A stretch of 14,455 bases of DNA from Flavobacteriales bacterium (GTDB taxonomy: Bacteria > Bacteroidota > Bacteroidia > Flavobacteriales > Weeksellaceae). Every line of letters starts with the position of its first letter. The stretch's first letter is position 1. The notes below the pieces were generated by a model, which saw nothing but the letters and a program-made list of their open reading frames with translations, had not been told where the DNA came from and made no database searches. The translations under genes were made by a program, and so were the position numbers. Shown here one piece after another: positions 1 through 9,606 of this stretch. The stretch covers positions 1 to 14,455 of the forward strand of contig CAAGLV010000018.1 of assembly GCA_900770875.1 (NCBI GenBank). Reading direction: 5' to 3'.

Positions 1-8
1 CAATACAC

Positions 9-83
9 GGTGATTGTAGCTCAGTTGGTTAGAGCGCCGGATTGTGGTTCCGGAGGTCGTGGGTTCGAGACCCATCATTCACC
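9..83 (+). tRNA. tRNA-His (anticodon GTG)
   Basis: Full cloverleaf. The acceptor arm is 10-16 with 76-82, the D stem 19-22 with 32-35, the anticodon stem 37-41 with 49-53 and the T stem 59-63 with 71-75. The seven-base anticodon loop TTGTGGT carries GTG at 44-46, which reads histidine codons. G9 opposite C83 matches the extra G-1:C73 pair that histidyl-tRNA synthetase recognises in bacterial tRNA-His. One acceptor pair is a U-U mismatch (14 with 78). The 3' CCA is not encoded, so it must be added after transcription. An intrinsic terminator follows directly. Confidence 0.96.
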
Positions 84-89
84 CTAAGA

Positions 90-123
90 AACTCTTAGTA
101 CATTTGTATTAAGAGTTTTTTTT
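90..123 (+). terminator. Intrinsic terminator of the tRNA-His transcript
   Basis: AACTCTTA at 90-97 pairs with TAAGAGTT at 110-117, and the stem extends inward through 98-100 with 107-109. A run of eight T follows at 116-123. It lies 7 bases after the tRNA end and about 110 bases before tamB, so it should separate the two transcripts. Confidence 0.85.
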
Positions 124-231
124 ATTCTTATTTATACTTCTCTAATTAAATAAATCTTTCATTCTGAATGCTAAATATTTTGCAATTCCCGTTGTTCGCT
201 TTATCTTTAACGTATAACCAACAGATACTTT

Positions 232-3200
232 TTGAAACCTATTAATACAAAAAAAATATTTAAAAGATTATTTATAACCCTACTTACAATTGTTATTTTA
301 CTTGTAACCTTGGTTTATAGTTTACGTATTCCTGCCGTTCAAAATTTTATCAAAGATCAATTCGTTACCTATCTTGAAGATAAAATCAAGACAGATGTTG
401 AACTTGAATATATTTATATTGATTTTCCTTCTACTATCGAATTAAAACAACTTTATTTAAAAGGCGAAGATATTGATACGCTTTTAGCTGTAGAAAAATT
501 AAATGTAGGACTGGATTTGTGGAAAATTTTAAATCGAAAGGTTGAAATTAATGCGATTGATTTAAAAGGAGCAACCGCAAATATTACATTAAGAAAAGAC
601 GGAACGTATAATTTTGATTATATTTTAAACGCTTTTGCTTCAAAAGAAGAAGATACGAGTGAGAGTAAACCTTTCTTAATTAATTTAGATAAAATAAAAC
701 TCGAAAAGATCGCTGTTCAATACAACGATTTACAAGCCGGAAATCATATCAAAGTTAAATTAAACTCATTTAATACTCGAATAAAAACATTTGATCTTGA
801 TAAAAATAAATATGCACTCGGTAAAATAAACTTAGATGGATTTAAATTAAAATTGAAACAAGATTTTGTTGAGTATGTAGCAACTAAAACAAAAGAAACA
901 ACATCTTCTACTCCATTACAACTAAAATTGGATGAAATAAATTTAGCCAATTTTGATGTCGTTTACGAAGACGAAGTAAATAAATTAAACGCTGATTTAA
1001 AATTTAAAACACTAAATACTTTCGTTAAATTTATTGATCTTGAAAAGAATAGTTACGGATTAGATACGATTTTAACTGATGGTCTTCGTGTTAATATTAA
1101 ACAAGGACTGAATCAAAACGCAACAAAAGAAGAAGAAATAGCAACAACTACTTCTACTCCACTTCAGTTTGCCTTAAATCAAATTAAATTAATCGATACC
1201 AAGATTAATTATGCCGATGATAATTCTAAAATTTTTGCTGAAGTACAGGTAAATGAATTAAATACAAAAATCAATAAACTTGATTTAGAAAATAATTATT
1301 ACAATTTAGATGAATTTACTTTATCAAAAAGTAACATAAAAGCTAATATCGAATTAAACGAAAATTCTGAATCAGAACAAAAAAATACCAATAAACCAGT
1401 TACGTTAATTCTTAAACAAGGCAAATTAAACGATTTTAATCTTGTTTACAATAACACAAAAGTAAAACCTATAAAATATGGTTTAGATTATAATCACATC
1501 AACATTAAACCTCTTGATTTAGATTTACGTAATTTTAAAATGTTCGAAAATCAGTTTTCGGGTACAATTAAAAGTGCTACATTAAAAGAAAAAAGTGGGC
1601 TTACAATTAAAGCATTTACAACTGATTTTTTATATGCAAATCAACAAGCCTATTTAAAAAATTTATATTTAAGAACACCGCAAACTATTCTTCAGAAAGA
1701 AATTAAATTAGGATATACATCTATCAATCAATTTTCAGATGATTTAGGAAAAGTAAAAATCTATGCCGATATTAAAAATTCGAAAATTGGATTTAAAGAT
1801 CTTTTAATTTTAGCACCACAGCTAAAACAAACCAGCCCATTTAACCAATATCCTAATGCTACAATTTACGCAAATGCTAATCTTTACGGAGTTATTGATG
1901 ATTTTAAAATCGATCAATTTTCTATTTCCGGAATCGACGATATTAACATAAAAGCACATGGAAATATAAAAAATGCAACAAATCCAAATAACTTAAAATA
2001 CAATTTAGCTTTAGATCATTTAAACATTTCGGCAAAAGCTATTTATACCTTTTTACCAAAAAATACCATTCCAAATACAATCCGTATTCCATCTAAAATA
2101 AATGTAAGAGGATATTTAAAAGGTACAACTTCGTTAATTGACACCAATTTAAAACTTTCTACAACTTTAGGTAATGCAACAATAAATGGATTAATTGATT
2201 TACAAACTAAAGAGAAATATACTATTAATGCAACCATTAATAATGTAGAAACTGGTACAATTTTAAGCAATAACGAGCTTGGTAAGTTAACAGCAACTTT
2301 AAAAATTGACGGTGTTGGTTTTAATCCAAAAACGGCTAAAATTAAAGCAGAAGCAATTATAAAAGAAGTAAATTATACCGATTATAATTTACAAAACATT
2401 CAGCTTAATGCCCAACTAAATAACGGTAATTTTGATGCAAACATTTTATCTAACGATCAAAAAGCTAATCTTAATTTAACCATTTCGGGGAACTATAAAG
2501 ACGACGAATTTAAAGCTTTAAAAATTGATGGAACCATTAATCAACTTAATCTTCAACAATTAAAACTTTACGATAAACCATTAATAATTGCAGGTGATGT
2601 TAATGGAGAATTAGAGAATTTTAACATCGATCAACTTAACGGAAATTTACAACTTAGTAATTTTGCAATTTCTGACACCAAAGAAATTTACGAATTACAA
2701 AATATCTCATTAACAGCAAATTCTACTGAAAATCATAATTTAATTCGTTTCGATTCTCAGTTTGCAACAATAAATATAGAAGGTAATTATAAACTATCGC
2801 AAATAGCAAATGCGATAAGCCAAACTATAAATCAATATTACAGTTTTAAACCAGAAGGGTTAAACGTAAAAATTTCACCTCATCAAGAGATTTCATTAGA
2901 AGCAACAATCAAAAACGACGAATTAATCCGAAAATTTGTGCCCGAATTAACAGATTTCGAACCGATTAATTTAAATGCAACCTATCATACCGATTCGCAG
3001 AATATCGAAGTTTTTAGCGAAATTCCTTCTATCGTTTATAAAGATATCACCATTAAAAATGCAAAGTTAAATGCTGCTAATCCAAACGAAACGCTCAATT
3101 TTAATCTTGATGTTGCTACTTTAAAAAACGAATCGTACCAATTAGATCATCTAAATTTAAATGGAGATATAGCCAATAATCTTATCAATTTTACAGCAAA

Positions 3201-5451
3201 AAAAGATGATGACTTAGCAAAAACTCAATTTTTAATTGCAGGTAATATCATCAATAACAATAACTCAATCTCGTTACATTTAAATCCAAATGGATTTATC
3301 TTAAATTATGAACCATGGAAAGTTAAAGAAGACAATTCTATACAAATTAACAATACAATAATTACAGCTAACGATTTCGAAATTGCTCATAACGATAGTA
3401 AAATAAAAATTCATTCAGACAATAACGATTCCGAGGAAATTTTAAATATCAACATTGATAATTTTAAAATAGAAACGATTACAGAAATTATTAAAACAAA
3501 CGATTTACCAGCCGAAGGAACAATAAACGGAAGTGCTAAAATTTATAATTTAAGTAAAGCAATGTCTTTTACAACCGATTTAACGATTTCTGATTTAAAA
3601 GTTTTTACTCATCCAATTGGTAATATCATTGCAAAAATCGAAAATAATTCAGCTGATATTTTAGATGTTGATATTGAGCTAAATGGCACAAATAACAACG
3701 CTAAATTAAAAGGTAACTACAACATCAATCAAAGCATTTTCGATTTAGATTTAGCTCTTAATCGATTAGATATGATGACTATCGAACAATTTTCAAATCA
3801 TAAATTTAAACAAGCAGAAGGATACATTTCTGGTAATTTAAACCTAAATGGAACTACAGAACAACCAGTTATATTAGGTAATTTAAAATTAAACGATGCT
3901 GGTTTAACGATCACAGAAACAGGAAGTACATTTAAAAACATAAACGATCCTATTCTATTTACAAAAAATGGGATCAAGTTTAATCAATTCAAAATAAATG
4001 ATAAAGATAACAATGCACTAACTATAAATGGAACAATTTTTACCCAAAATTATACCGATTTCGATTTCGATTTAACTGCTATTGCGCGTAACTTTAAGAT
4101 TGTAAATTCAGAAAAATCGAGCGATGCAATTACATACGGTAAATTAGCTGTAAATGCTAATTTACAAATTAAAGGTGATTTAAATTTACCCAAAGTAAGT
4201 GGAAATCTATCCGTAACCGATCAAACCGATTTTACATTTATTTTACCACAATCTTCGCCCGAATTACAAGAGCGCGAAGGTATTGTTGAATTTATAGATA
4301 AAAACCAAATTGATTTAGAAAAAACAATAACTATTAACGATTTAAACACAAATACAAAAATTACTGGTTTAGATGTTAATGTAAATATAGACGTAAATAA
4401 AAAAGCCAAAACAACTATTGTTATTGATAAAGCCAATGGCGATTATTTAGAATTACAAGGCGAAGCTCAATTAACGGGCGGAATAGATCCTTCTGGCAAA
4501 ACAACATTAGTTGGCGTTTACGAAGCCGAAAGTGGCGCTTACGAATTATCAGTAAGTTTAATAAAAAAACGATTCGATATCAAAAAAGGAAGTACTATTA
4601 CTTGGACTGGCGAACCAACTACAGCAATGCTAAATATTACAGCAGTTTATACCGCAAATGCATCACCAATCGATTTAGTACAACAACAATTAACCGGTTT
4701 ATCTGCAAACGAAATCAATATGTATAAACAGAAAATTCCGTTTAATACAAATTTAATTTTAACAGGCGAATTATTAAACCCCAAAATAAATTTCAACATT
4801 ACTTTAAACGACGATAATCCGTCGGTACCAACAAGTGTTATTGACAATACAAAATCGAAATTAGAACAATTAAAAACCGACGAATCCGAACTGAATAAAC
4901 AAGTATTTGCATTAATATTATTAGGCCGTTTTATTGGCGAAAATCCCTTTCAAAGTCAATCAGGCGTATCTGCACAAACATTAGCAAAACAAAGCGTTAG
5001 TAACATTTTAGCGCAACAACTTAATAACGTTGCAGCCGATTTAATAAAAGGTGTTGATATTAATTTTGGTTTAAACACAGACGACGACTATTCTACCGGA
5101 AGTAAAAATACTCGTACCGATTTAAATGTTGCAGTGAGTAAAAAACTATTAAACGACCGATTAAAAATTGTAGTAGGAAGCAATTTTGGATTAGAAGGTG
5201 AAGCCCGCGAAAACGAAAATATGAACAATATTGCTGGCGATATCACCATTGATTATAACTTATCGCGCAACGGACGTTATGTGCTACGTGCCTTCCGTAA
5301 AAACGAGTACCAAGTTGCCTTACATGGTCAAGTTATAGAAACCGGAATTGGCTTTATTATAACAGTTGATTACGATAAATTTAAAGAATTATTTCAGAAA
5401 AACAAGCAAGGTAATCAATCAAAAAAATCGAAGAAAACCGAATCTAAATAA
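232..5451 (+). CDS. tamB: TamB-family (DUF490) translocation/assembly protein
   Basis: A 1739-residue protein predicted to be anchored in the inner membrane and to span the periplasm as a long beta-rich groove. TamB proteins work with an Omp85 partner in outer-membrane protein assembly and envelope lipid homeostasis. The N-terminus has a basic stretch, one membrane helix (about 13-31) and the family-typical LRIPAVQNFIKD. Residues 146 to about 455 hold four degenerate repeats of roughly 80 residues. The C-terminal TamB domain (about 1270-1725) contains REGIVEFID at 1348-1356 and QVFALILLGRF near 1555, followed by a lysine-rich tail. The start is TTG: the frame is open only from 211, and no ATG or GTG precedes the membrane helix. 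There is no Shine-Dalgarno site. I found only a weak promoter candidate (TATTTTG at 176-182, one base shorter than consensus). The stop overlaps the tamL start by one base, which suggests translational coupling. The family call is firm; the exact start is likely but not certain. Confidence 0.9.
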   Translation: MKPINTKKIFKRLFITLLTIVILLVTLVYSLRIPAVQNFIKDQFVTYLEDKIKTDVELEYIYIDFPSTIELKQLYLKGEDIDTLLAVEKLNVGLDLWKILNRKVEINAIDLKGATANITLRKDGTYNFDYILNAFASKEEDTSESKPFLINLDKIKLEKIAVQYNDLQAGNHIKVKLNSFNTRIKTFDLDKNKYALGKINLDGFKLKLKQDFVEYVATKTKETTSSTPLQLKLDEINLANFDVVYEDEVNKLNADLKFKTLNTFVKFIDLEKNSYGLDTILTDGLRVNIKQGLNQNATKEEEIATTTSTPLQFALNQIKLIDTKINYADDNSKIFAEVQVNELNTKINKLDLENNYYNLDEFTLSKSNIKANIELNENSESEQKNTNKPVTLILKQGKLNDFNLVYNNTKVKPIKYGLDYNHINIKPLDLDLRNFKMFENQFSGTIKSATLKEKSGLTIKAFTTDFLYANQQAYLKNLYLRTPQTILQKEIKLGYTSINQFSDDLGKVKIYADIKNSKIGFKDLLILAPQLKQTSPFNQYPNATIYANANLYGVIDDFKIDQFSISGIDDINIKAHGNIKNATNPNNLKYNLALDHLNISAKAIYTFLPKNTIPNTIRIPSKINVRGYLKGTTSLIDTNLKLSTTLGNATINGLIDLQTKEKYTINATINNVETGTILSNNELGKLTATLKIDGVGFNPKTAKIKAEAIIKEVNYTDYNLQNIQLNAQLNNGNFDANILSNDQKANLNLTISGNYKDDEFKALKIDGTINQLNLQQLKLYDKPLIIAGDVNGELENFNIDQLNGNLQLSNFAISDTKEIYELQNISLTANSTENHNLIRFDSQFATINIEGNYKLSQIANAISQTINQYYSFKPEGLNVKISPHQEISLEATIKNDELIRKFVPELTDFEPINLNATYHTDSQNIEVFSEIPSIVYKDITIKNAKLNAANPNETLNFNLDVATLKNESYQLDHLNLNGDIANNLINFTAKKDDDLAKTQFLIAGNIINNNNSISLHLNPNGFILNYEPWKVKEDNSIQINNTIITANDFEIAHNDSKIKIHSDNNDSEEILNINIDNFKIETITEIIKTNDLPAEGTINGSAKIYNLSKAMSFTTDLTISDLKVFTHPIGNIIAKIENNSADILDVDIELNGTNNNAKLKGNYNINQSIFDLDLALNRLDMMTIEQFSNHKFKQAEGYISGNLNLNGTTEQPVILGNLKLNDAGLTITETGSTFKNINDPILFTKNGIKFNQFKINDKDNNALTINGTIFTQNYTDFDFDLTAIARNFKIVNSEKSSDAITYGKLAVNANLQIKGDLNLPKVSGNLSVTDQTDFTFILPQSSPELQEREGIVEFIDKNQIDLEKTITINDLNTNTKITGLDVNVNIDVNKKAKTTIVIDKANGDYLELQGEAQLTGGIDPSGKTTLVGVYEAESGAYELSVSLIKKRFDIKKGSTITWTGEPTTAMLNITAVYTANASPIDLVQQQLTGLSANEINMYKQKIPFNTNLILTGELLNPKINFNITLNDDNPSVPTSVIDNTKSKLEQLKTDESELNKQVFALILLGRFIGENPFQSQSGVSAQTLAKQSVSNILAQQLNNVAADLIKGVDINFGLNTDDDYSTGSKNTRTDLNVAVSKKLLNDRLKIVVGSNFGLEGEARENENMNNIAGDITIDYNLSRNGRYVLRAFRKNEYQVALHGQVIETGIGFIITVDYDKFKELFQKNKQGNQSKKSKKTESK
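667..1596 (+). repeat. Four tandem ~80-residue protein repeats inside TamB
   Basis: Units begin near residues 146 (KPFLINLDKIKL), 227 (TPLQLKLDEINL), 309 (TPLQFALNQIKL) and 388 (KPVTLILKQGKL), giving periods of 81, 82 and 79 residues. The first three share a later block of the type DL(D/E)KNxYxL. The DNA has diverged much more than the protein pattern, so these are old structural repeats, probably successive layers of the beta-groove, rather than recent duplications. Confidence 0.7.
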
Positions 5452-7793
5452 TGAAAATTGTAAACCTAAAATATCTTATCTTTTTTAGCATTTTAAGCTT
5501 TATCATTTCGGCATGTAGTAATACCAAATTCTTAAAAGACGGACAATTACTTTATACAGGCTCGGATCTTAAAATTATTAGCGATTCGCTTTCTAAATCC
5601 GAGAAAGAAGATTTAAGCTCCAATTTAAAAGCAAACTTAGCTCCAAAACCTAATCAAAGCTTTTTAGGACTTCGCCCGCGCTTATATATTTATAACATTA
5701 CAAAAGAGCCTAAAAAAGCAAAAGGTTTACGCAATTGGTTAAAATATAAAATAGGCGAAAAACCTGTTTTATTAAGCGATGTTAATGTAAATTTTAATCA
5801 AGAAATTATTGTAAATTATAGTCAGAATAATGGTTATTTTAATGCAAATGCAAATTATCAAATCATCGAAAAAAATAAAAAAGCATCTATTATATATAAC
5901 TTAAAACCAAACAATCAATACAAAATTAGTCGAGTTAATTTTCCGGATATTCCAAATTCCGAAATTAACCAAGCCATTGCAGCTACAAAAAAAAGATCGT
6001 TACTAAAACCAGGTGATGCATACAATTTAAATACCATTAAAGCAGAACGCGAACGCATTGATGCACGTTTAAAAGAAAAAGGATTTTATTATTTTCATCC
6101 CGATAATCTAATTATACAAGCAGACAGTAGCGTAAGTAAAAATCATCAAGTAGAATTATTTATCAAATTAAAAGACAACACTCCTAATTTAGCTAAAGAT
6201 CAATATACAATTAACAATGTTGTTGTTTTTCCTGATTATAGCTTATCGGCTGTTAAAGACGGATTATATTCAATCCCAATGTCGGCAGATTCGTTACAAG
6301 CTTACAAGCAAAATAATTATTATTTGGTAGATCCTAATAAAATGTTTAAACCTAAAATTTTCGAACGTATTTTATCTTTTAAAAAGGGTGATTTATATAA
6401 TCGTACCGATCAAAATTTAGCTTTAAATCGATTAATCAATTTAGATGTTTTTAAATTTGTAAAAAACGAATTCATTTTATCCGATACTTTACAACATCAA
6501 TTTGATGCTTATTACCTTTTAACACCAAAAAAATTACAATCGCTACAATTAGAAGTTTTAGGCCGAAATAATTCGGTAAATTATGGTGGTGGCGAAATCA
6601 ACTTAAATTGGATACATCGCAACATATTTAAAGGAGCAGAACAACTAAAAGTTTCTTTATACGGAACTTTTGATGTACAATTGGGCGGACCTCGCGATGC
6701 CAATAATATTTTTAGAGCCGGTGTAAATACCCAATTATCAATTCCTCGCATACTCGCTCCTTTTAAAGTGCGTACAACAGGAGCCTTTATACCAAAAACC
6801 AATATCGTTGTAAACTACGAATTTCAGGAACGTACAAAGCTTTACACCCTTCATAACTTTAATTCTTCGCTTGGATATATTTGGAAAAGAAACATCCGTA
6901 AAGAGCATCAATTAAAACTATTTGATGTTACATTAGTTTCGCCTAAACGTATTACGCAAGAATATTACAATCAAATTTACGATAGCATTGGTAACGTTAT
7001 TAACCCAACATTAAAACGCGTTGTAGACAAGCAACTTATCTTTGGACCCAACTATACCTACACTTATACCAATACGATGTTACCGAAAAAAAATACGATT
7101 TATTACAGAGGTTTAGTCGATTTTTCTGGAAATTTAGTTGGATTATTTTCGGGTGCTAATTACAAAAAAGATAAAGTAAAAGAAATCTTTAATATTCCTT
7201 ATAGTCAATACGCTAAAACCGAACACGATTTTAGATATTATCGCAAACTTTCGACTCGATCTACATTAGCAACTCGTTTTGTTGGTGGAATTGCCTATCC
7301 TTACGGAAATTCTGAGTATGTTCCATTTTCAAAACAATTTTTTATAGGAGGAAGTAATAGTATTCGTGCATTTAGAGCACGTACTTTAGGTCCCGGAAGC
7401 TACGATCCTAATGACCAATTTGCACGCTTTTTCTTTGATCAATCTGGAGATATAAAACTAGAAGCAAGCTTAGAATATCGATATAAATTGATGAAATATG
7501 TAAATCTAGCTGCTTTTACAGATGCAGGAAACATTTGGTTAATCAATAACGACCTTCTTCGACCAGGCGGAAAATTTACAAAAAACTTTGCCAGCGAAAT
7601 TGCAGTTGGTATAGGTGCAGGTATTCGTTTTGACTTTGATGTTGTTATCTTGCGTTTTGATTTAGCTACACCAATACGAGTTCCATATCTAGAAAAAGGA
7701 CATCGTTGGACATTCAATAAAATCAACTTTTCGGATAAAGAATGGCGCAAGGACAATTTACTTTTAAATATAGCTATAGGTTATCCATTTTAA
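5451..7793 (+). CDS. tamL: TamL, lipidated TamA/BamA-like Omp85 protein
   Basis: A 780-residue outer-membrane protein and the predicted partner of TamB. In Bacteroidota the TamA counterpart is a lipoprotein named TamL. A signal peptide ends in the lipobox ISAC, with Cys22 as the lipidation site, followed by KFLKDGQLLYTG, typical of this family. Residues from about 95 to 370 look like POTRA domains; the rest is the Omp85 beta-barrel, ending in IAIGYPF with a terminal aromatic residue as expected for barrel recognition. The loop-6 motif reads IRAF at 638-641, inside IGGSNSIRAF, where BamA and TamA usually have VRGF. The ATG overlaps the tamB stop codon (TAATG). BamA itself is less likely, because the lipobox and the pairing with tamB point to TamL. 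Confidence 0.88.
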   Translation: MKIVNLKYLIFFSILSFIISACSNTKFLKDGQLLYTGSDLKIISDSLSKSEKEDLSSNLKANLAPKPNQSFLGLRPRLYIYNITKEPKKAKGLRNWLKYKIGEKPVLLSDVNVNFNQEIIVNYSQNNGYFNANANYQIIEKNKKASIIYNLKPNNQYKISRVNFPDIPNSEINQAIAATKKRSLLKPGDAYNLNTIKAERERIDARLKEKGFYYFHPDNLIIQADSSVSKNHQVELFIKLKDNTPNLAKDQYTINNVVVFPDYSLSAVKDGLYSIPMSADSLQAYKQNNYYLVDPNKMFKPKIFERILSFKKGDLYNRTDQNLALNRLINLDVFKFVKNEFILSDTLQHQFDAYYLLTPKKLQSLQLEVLGRNNSVNYGGGEINLNWIHRNIFKGAEQLKVSLYGTFDVQLGGPRDANNIFRAGVNTQLSIPRILAPFKVRTTGAFIPKTNIVVNYEFQERTKLYTLHNFNSSLGYIWKRNIRKEHQLKLFDVTLVSPKRITQEYYNQIYDSIGNVINPTLKRVVDKQLIFGPNYTYTYTNTMLPKKNTIYYRGLVDFSGNLVGLFSGANYKKDKVKEIFNIPYSQYAKTEHDFRYYRKLSTRSTLATRFVGGIAYPYGNSEYVPFSKQFFIGGSNSIRAFRARTLGPGSYDPNDQFARFFFDQSGDIKLEASLEYRYKLMKYVNLAAFTDAGNIWLINNDLLRPGGKFTKNFASEIAVGIGAGIRFDFDVVILRFDLATPIRVPYLEKGHRWTFNKINFSDKEWRKDNLLLNIAIGYPF

Positions 7794-7825
7794 ACTCATT
7801 TCTCCTAAAACCATCTTGCTTTGCT

Positions 7826-7833
7826 TATATTTG
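7826..7833 (+). promoter_or_regulatory. TAnnTTTG (-7) promoter box for the M49 peptidase gene
   Basis: TATATTTG is an exact match to the flavobacterial -7 element. It lies 33 bases after the tamL stop and 35 bases before the ATG at 7869. No TTG is present at the usual -33 spacing. The box also argues against a start codon further upstream, such as the TTG at 7821, because the transcript would begin after it. Confidence 0.55.
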
Positions 7834-7868
7834 TAAAAACAAAAGCAATAAAGAAGGCATCACAAAAC

Positions 7869-9509
7869 ATGAAAAAATCAATTGTATTAGGTTCGATTGC
7901 TTTAGCTAGTTTGCTAACATCGTGCGCTTCTCAAAAAAACATAAAAAATTCTGCAACTGTGGAAACTACAACAAACGAATTTAAGCCACAATATTATTCC
8001 GAATATACTTTAACAACCGATATATCTCACTTATCGGCAAACGAAAAAAGCATTCTTCGTTTAATGATTAAAGCTGCCGACATTATGGACGATATTTTTT
8101 GGCAACAAGCTTACGGAGCCAAAATTGATATTATCGATGATACAAAAGGTGCGCAGTTAGATTACGTTAAAATTAATTACGGACCTTGGGATCGTTTAGA
8201 TAACGAAAAACCATTTATTGATGGCGTTGGTCCAAAGCCAGCAGGTGCAATGTTCTATCCACAAGATATGACAAAAGAAGAGTTTGAAACGGCTGATTTA
8301 ACGGACGGAAAATCGAATTATACTTTAGTAAAACGTAATCGAGATGGTAAATTATATACCATTCCTTACCACGAAAATTATAAAAATCAAGTACAACAAG
8401 CCGCAGGATATTTAGTTAAAGCATCCGAATTAGCCGAAGATCCAGGATTAAAAAAATACTTAGAATTACGTGCTGCTGCACTTTTAACAGACGATTATTA
8501 TCCTAGCGATTTAGCTTGGATGGATATGAAAAACGCGAATCTAGATATCGTTATTGGACCAATCGAAACTTACGAAGATCAATTATTTGGCTACAAAGCT
8601 TCTTACTCATCGTATGTTTTGGTTAAAGATATCGAATGGTCGAAAAAGTTAGCCAAATTTGTACAATATCTTCCCGAATTACAAGCTAATCTACCTGTTG
8701 CTGCTTCTTACAAAGCCGAAAAACCAGGAACAGATTCTGATTTAAATGCGTATGATGTGGTGTATTATGCTGGCGATTGTAATGCTGGCGGAAAAACAAT
8801 TGCAATTAATTTACCAAACGACGAACGTGTACAATTAGAAAAAGGAACACGTCGTTTACAATTAAAAAATGCAATGCAAGCTAAATTCGATCAAATTCTA
8901 GTGCCAATTGCAGAAGTAATGATCGACGAAAGTCAGCAAAAAAATATCAAGTTTGATGCATTTTTCTCTAATGTAATGTTTCACGAAGTGGCTCATGGAT
9001 TAGGAATTAAAAATACAATTAATGGTAAAGGAACGGTTCGCGAAGCGTTAAAAGAAACACAAGCTGCATTAGAAGAAGGTAAAGCCGATATCCTTGGTCT
9101 TTACATGGTAAACCAATTATTGAAAAAAGGTGAATTAGAAGGAAAACAAGAAGATTATTTTGTAACGTTTTTAGCTGGCATTTTACGTTCGGTTCGCTTT
9201 GGTGCAAGTTCGGCTCACGGACAAGCCAACATGGTTTGCTTTAATTATTTTGCAGAAAATGGCGCTTTCGAAAAATTACCAAACGGACGTTATAAAGTAA
9301 ATGTAGAAAAAATGGAAAAAGCAATGAATGGACTTTCTGCTTTAATTTTAACGCTACAAGGAAACGGCGATTACGAAGGTGTTGTTGAATTAATGAATAG
9401 TAAAGGTAAAATTGGCGAATCGTTACAAATCGATTTAGATAAAATTAATCAAGCCAATGTTCCGGTTGATATTAAATTTAAACAAGGATTAGATGTTTTA
9501 GGACTTTAA
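7869..9509 (+). CDS. M49 (dipeptidyl-peptidase III-like) zinc metallopeptidase, lipoprotein
   Basis: A 546-residue predicted lipoprotein: MKKSIVLGSIALASLLTSC ends in the lipobox LTSC with Cys19. The zinc site is HEVAH at 372-376, in the context FHEVAHGLG. A second motif, LEEGKAD at 401-407, follows about 30 residues later and supplies the third ligand (Glu403 by analogy with the EExxAE/D motif). This arrangement is that of family M49, which removes dipeptides from the N-terminus of short peptides. The protein has the five-residue HEXXH of some bacterial and plant members rather than the six-residue HEXXGH of animal enzymes. I chose the ATG at 7869 rather than the in-frame TTG at 7821 because it places the signal peptide at the N-terminus and lies after the promoter box. 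Lipidation puts it in the periplasm or outer membrane; the in vivo substrate is unknown. A strong terminator follows. Confidence 0.78.
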   Translation: MKKSIVLGSIALASLLTSCASQKNIKNSATVETTTNEFKPQYYSEYTLTTDISHLSANEKSILRLMIKAADIMDDIFWQQAYGAKIDIIDDTKGAQLDYVKINYGPWDRLDNEKPFIDGVGPKPAGAMFYPQDMTKEEFETADLTDGKSNYTLVKRNRDGKLYTIPYHENYKNQVQQAAGYLVKASELAEDPGLKKYLELRAAALLTDDYYPSDLAWMDMKNANLDIVIGPIETYEDQLFGYKASYSSYVLVKDIEWSKKLAKFVQYLPELQANLPVAASYKAEKPGTDSDLNAYDVVYYAGDCNAGGKTIAINLPNDERVQLEKGTRRLQLKNAMQAKFDQILVPIAEVMIDESQQKNIKFDAFFSNVMFHEVAHGLGIKNTINGKGTVREALKETQAALEEGKADILGLYMVNQLLKKGELEGKQEDYFVTFLAGILRSVRFGASSAHGQANMVCFNYFAENGAFEKLPNGRYKVNVEKMEKAMNGLSALILTLQGNGDYEGVVELMNSKGKIGESLQIDLDKINQANVPVDIKFKQGLDVLGL

Positions 9510-9528
9510 TCAATACATCATAAATTTA

Positions 9529-9568
9529 AAAAACCTCTTCTGTTATCTGTTAACACGAAGAGGTTTTT
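9529..9568. terminator. Bidirectional intrinsic terminator
   Basis: A 12-pair stem forms from AAAAACCTCTTC (9529-9540) and GAAGAGGTTTTT (9557-9568). It is extended by an inner TGTTA/TAACA stem (9541-9545 with 9551-9555) with one bulged base. T runs on the plus strand and the matching A run on the other side let it work for both the M49 gene (+) and the small minus-strand gene at 9607-9765. Confidence 0.88.
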
Positions 9569-9606
9569 AATAGCAATAAATTAGCTTTATCCGATTTAAT
9601 TTACGT

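Noticed and set aside
9..123. tRNA-His as an integration (attachment) site
   Set aside because: No integrase gene, no second copy of the tRNA 3' end and no phage or island genes follow; tamB and tamL are core genes.
168..245. A 25-codon reading frame overlapping the tamB start out of frame, possible leader peptide
   Set aside because: Short, AT-rich and without any recognisable signal; a frame of this length is expected by chance.
7439..7756. Minus-strand frame of 105 codons inside tamL
   Set aside because: It is antisense to the conserved Omp85 barrel, has no family resemblance and no promoter or terminator of its own.
7821..7868. Upstream extension of the M49 gene to TTG 7821
   Set aside because: It would put 16 residues before a clear lipoprotein signal peptide and start before the promoter box at 7826-7833.
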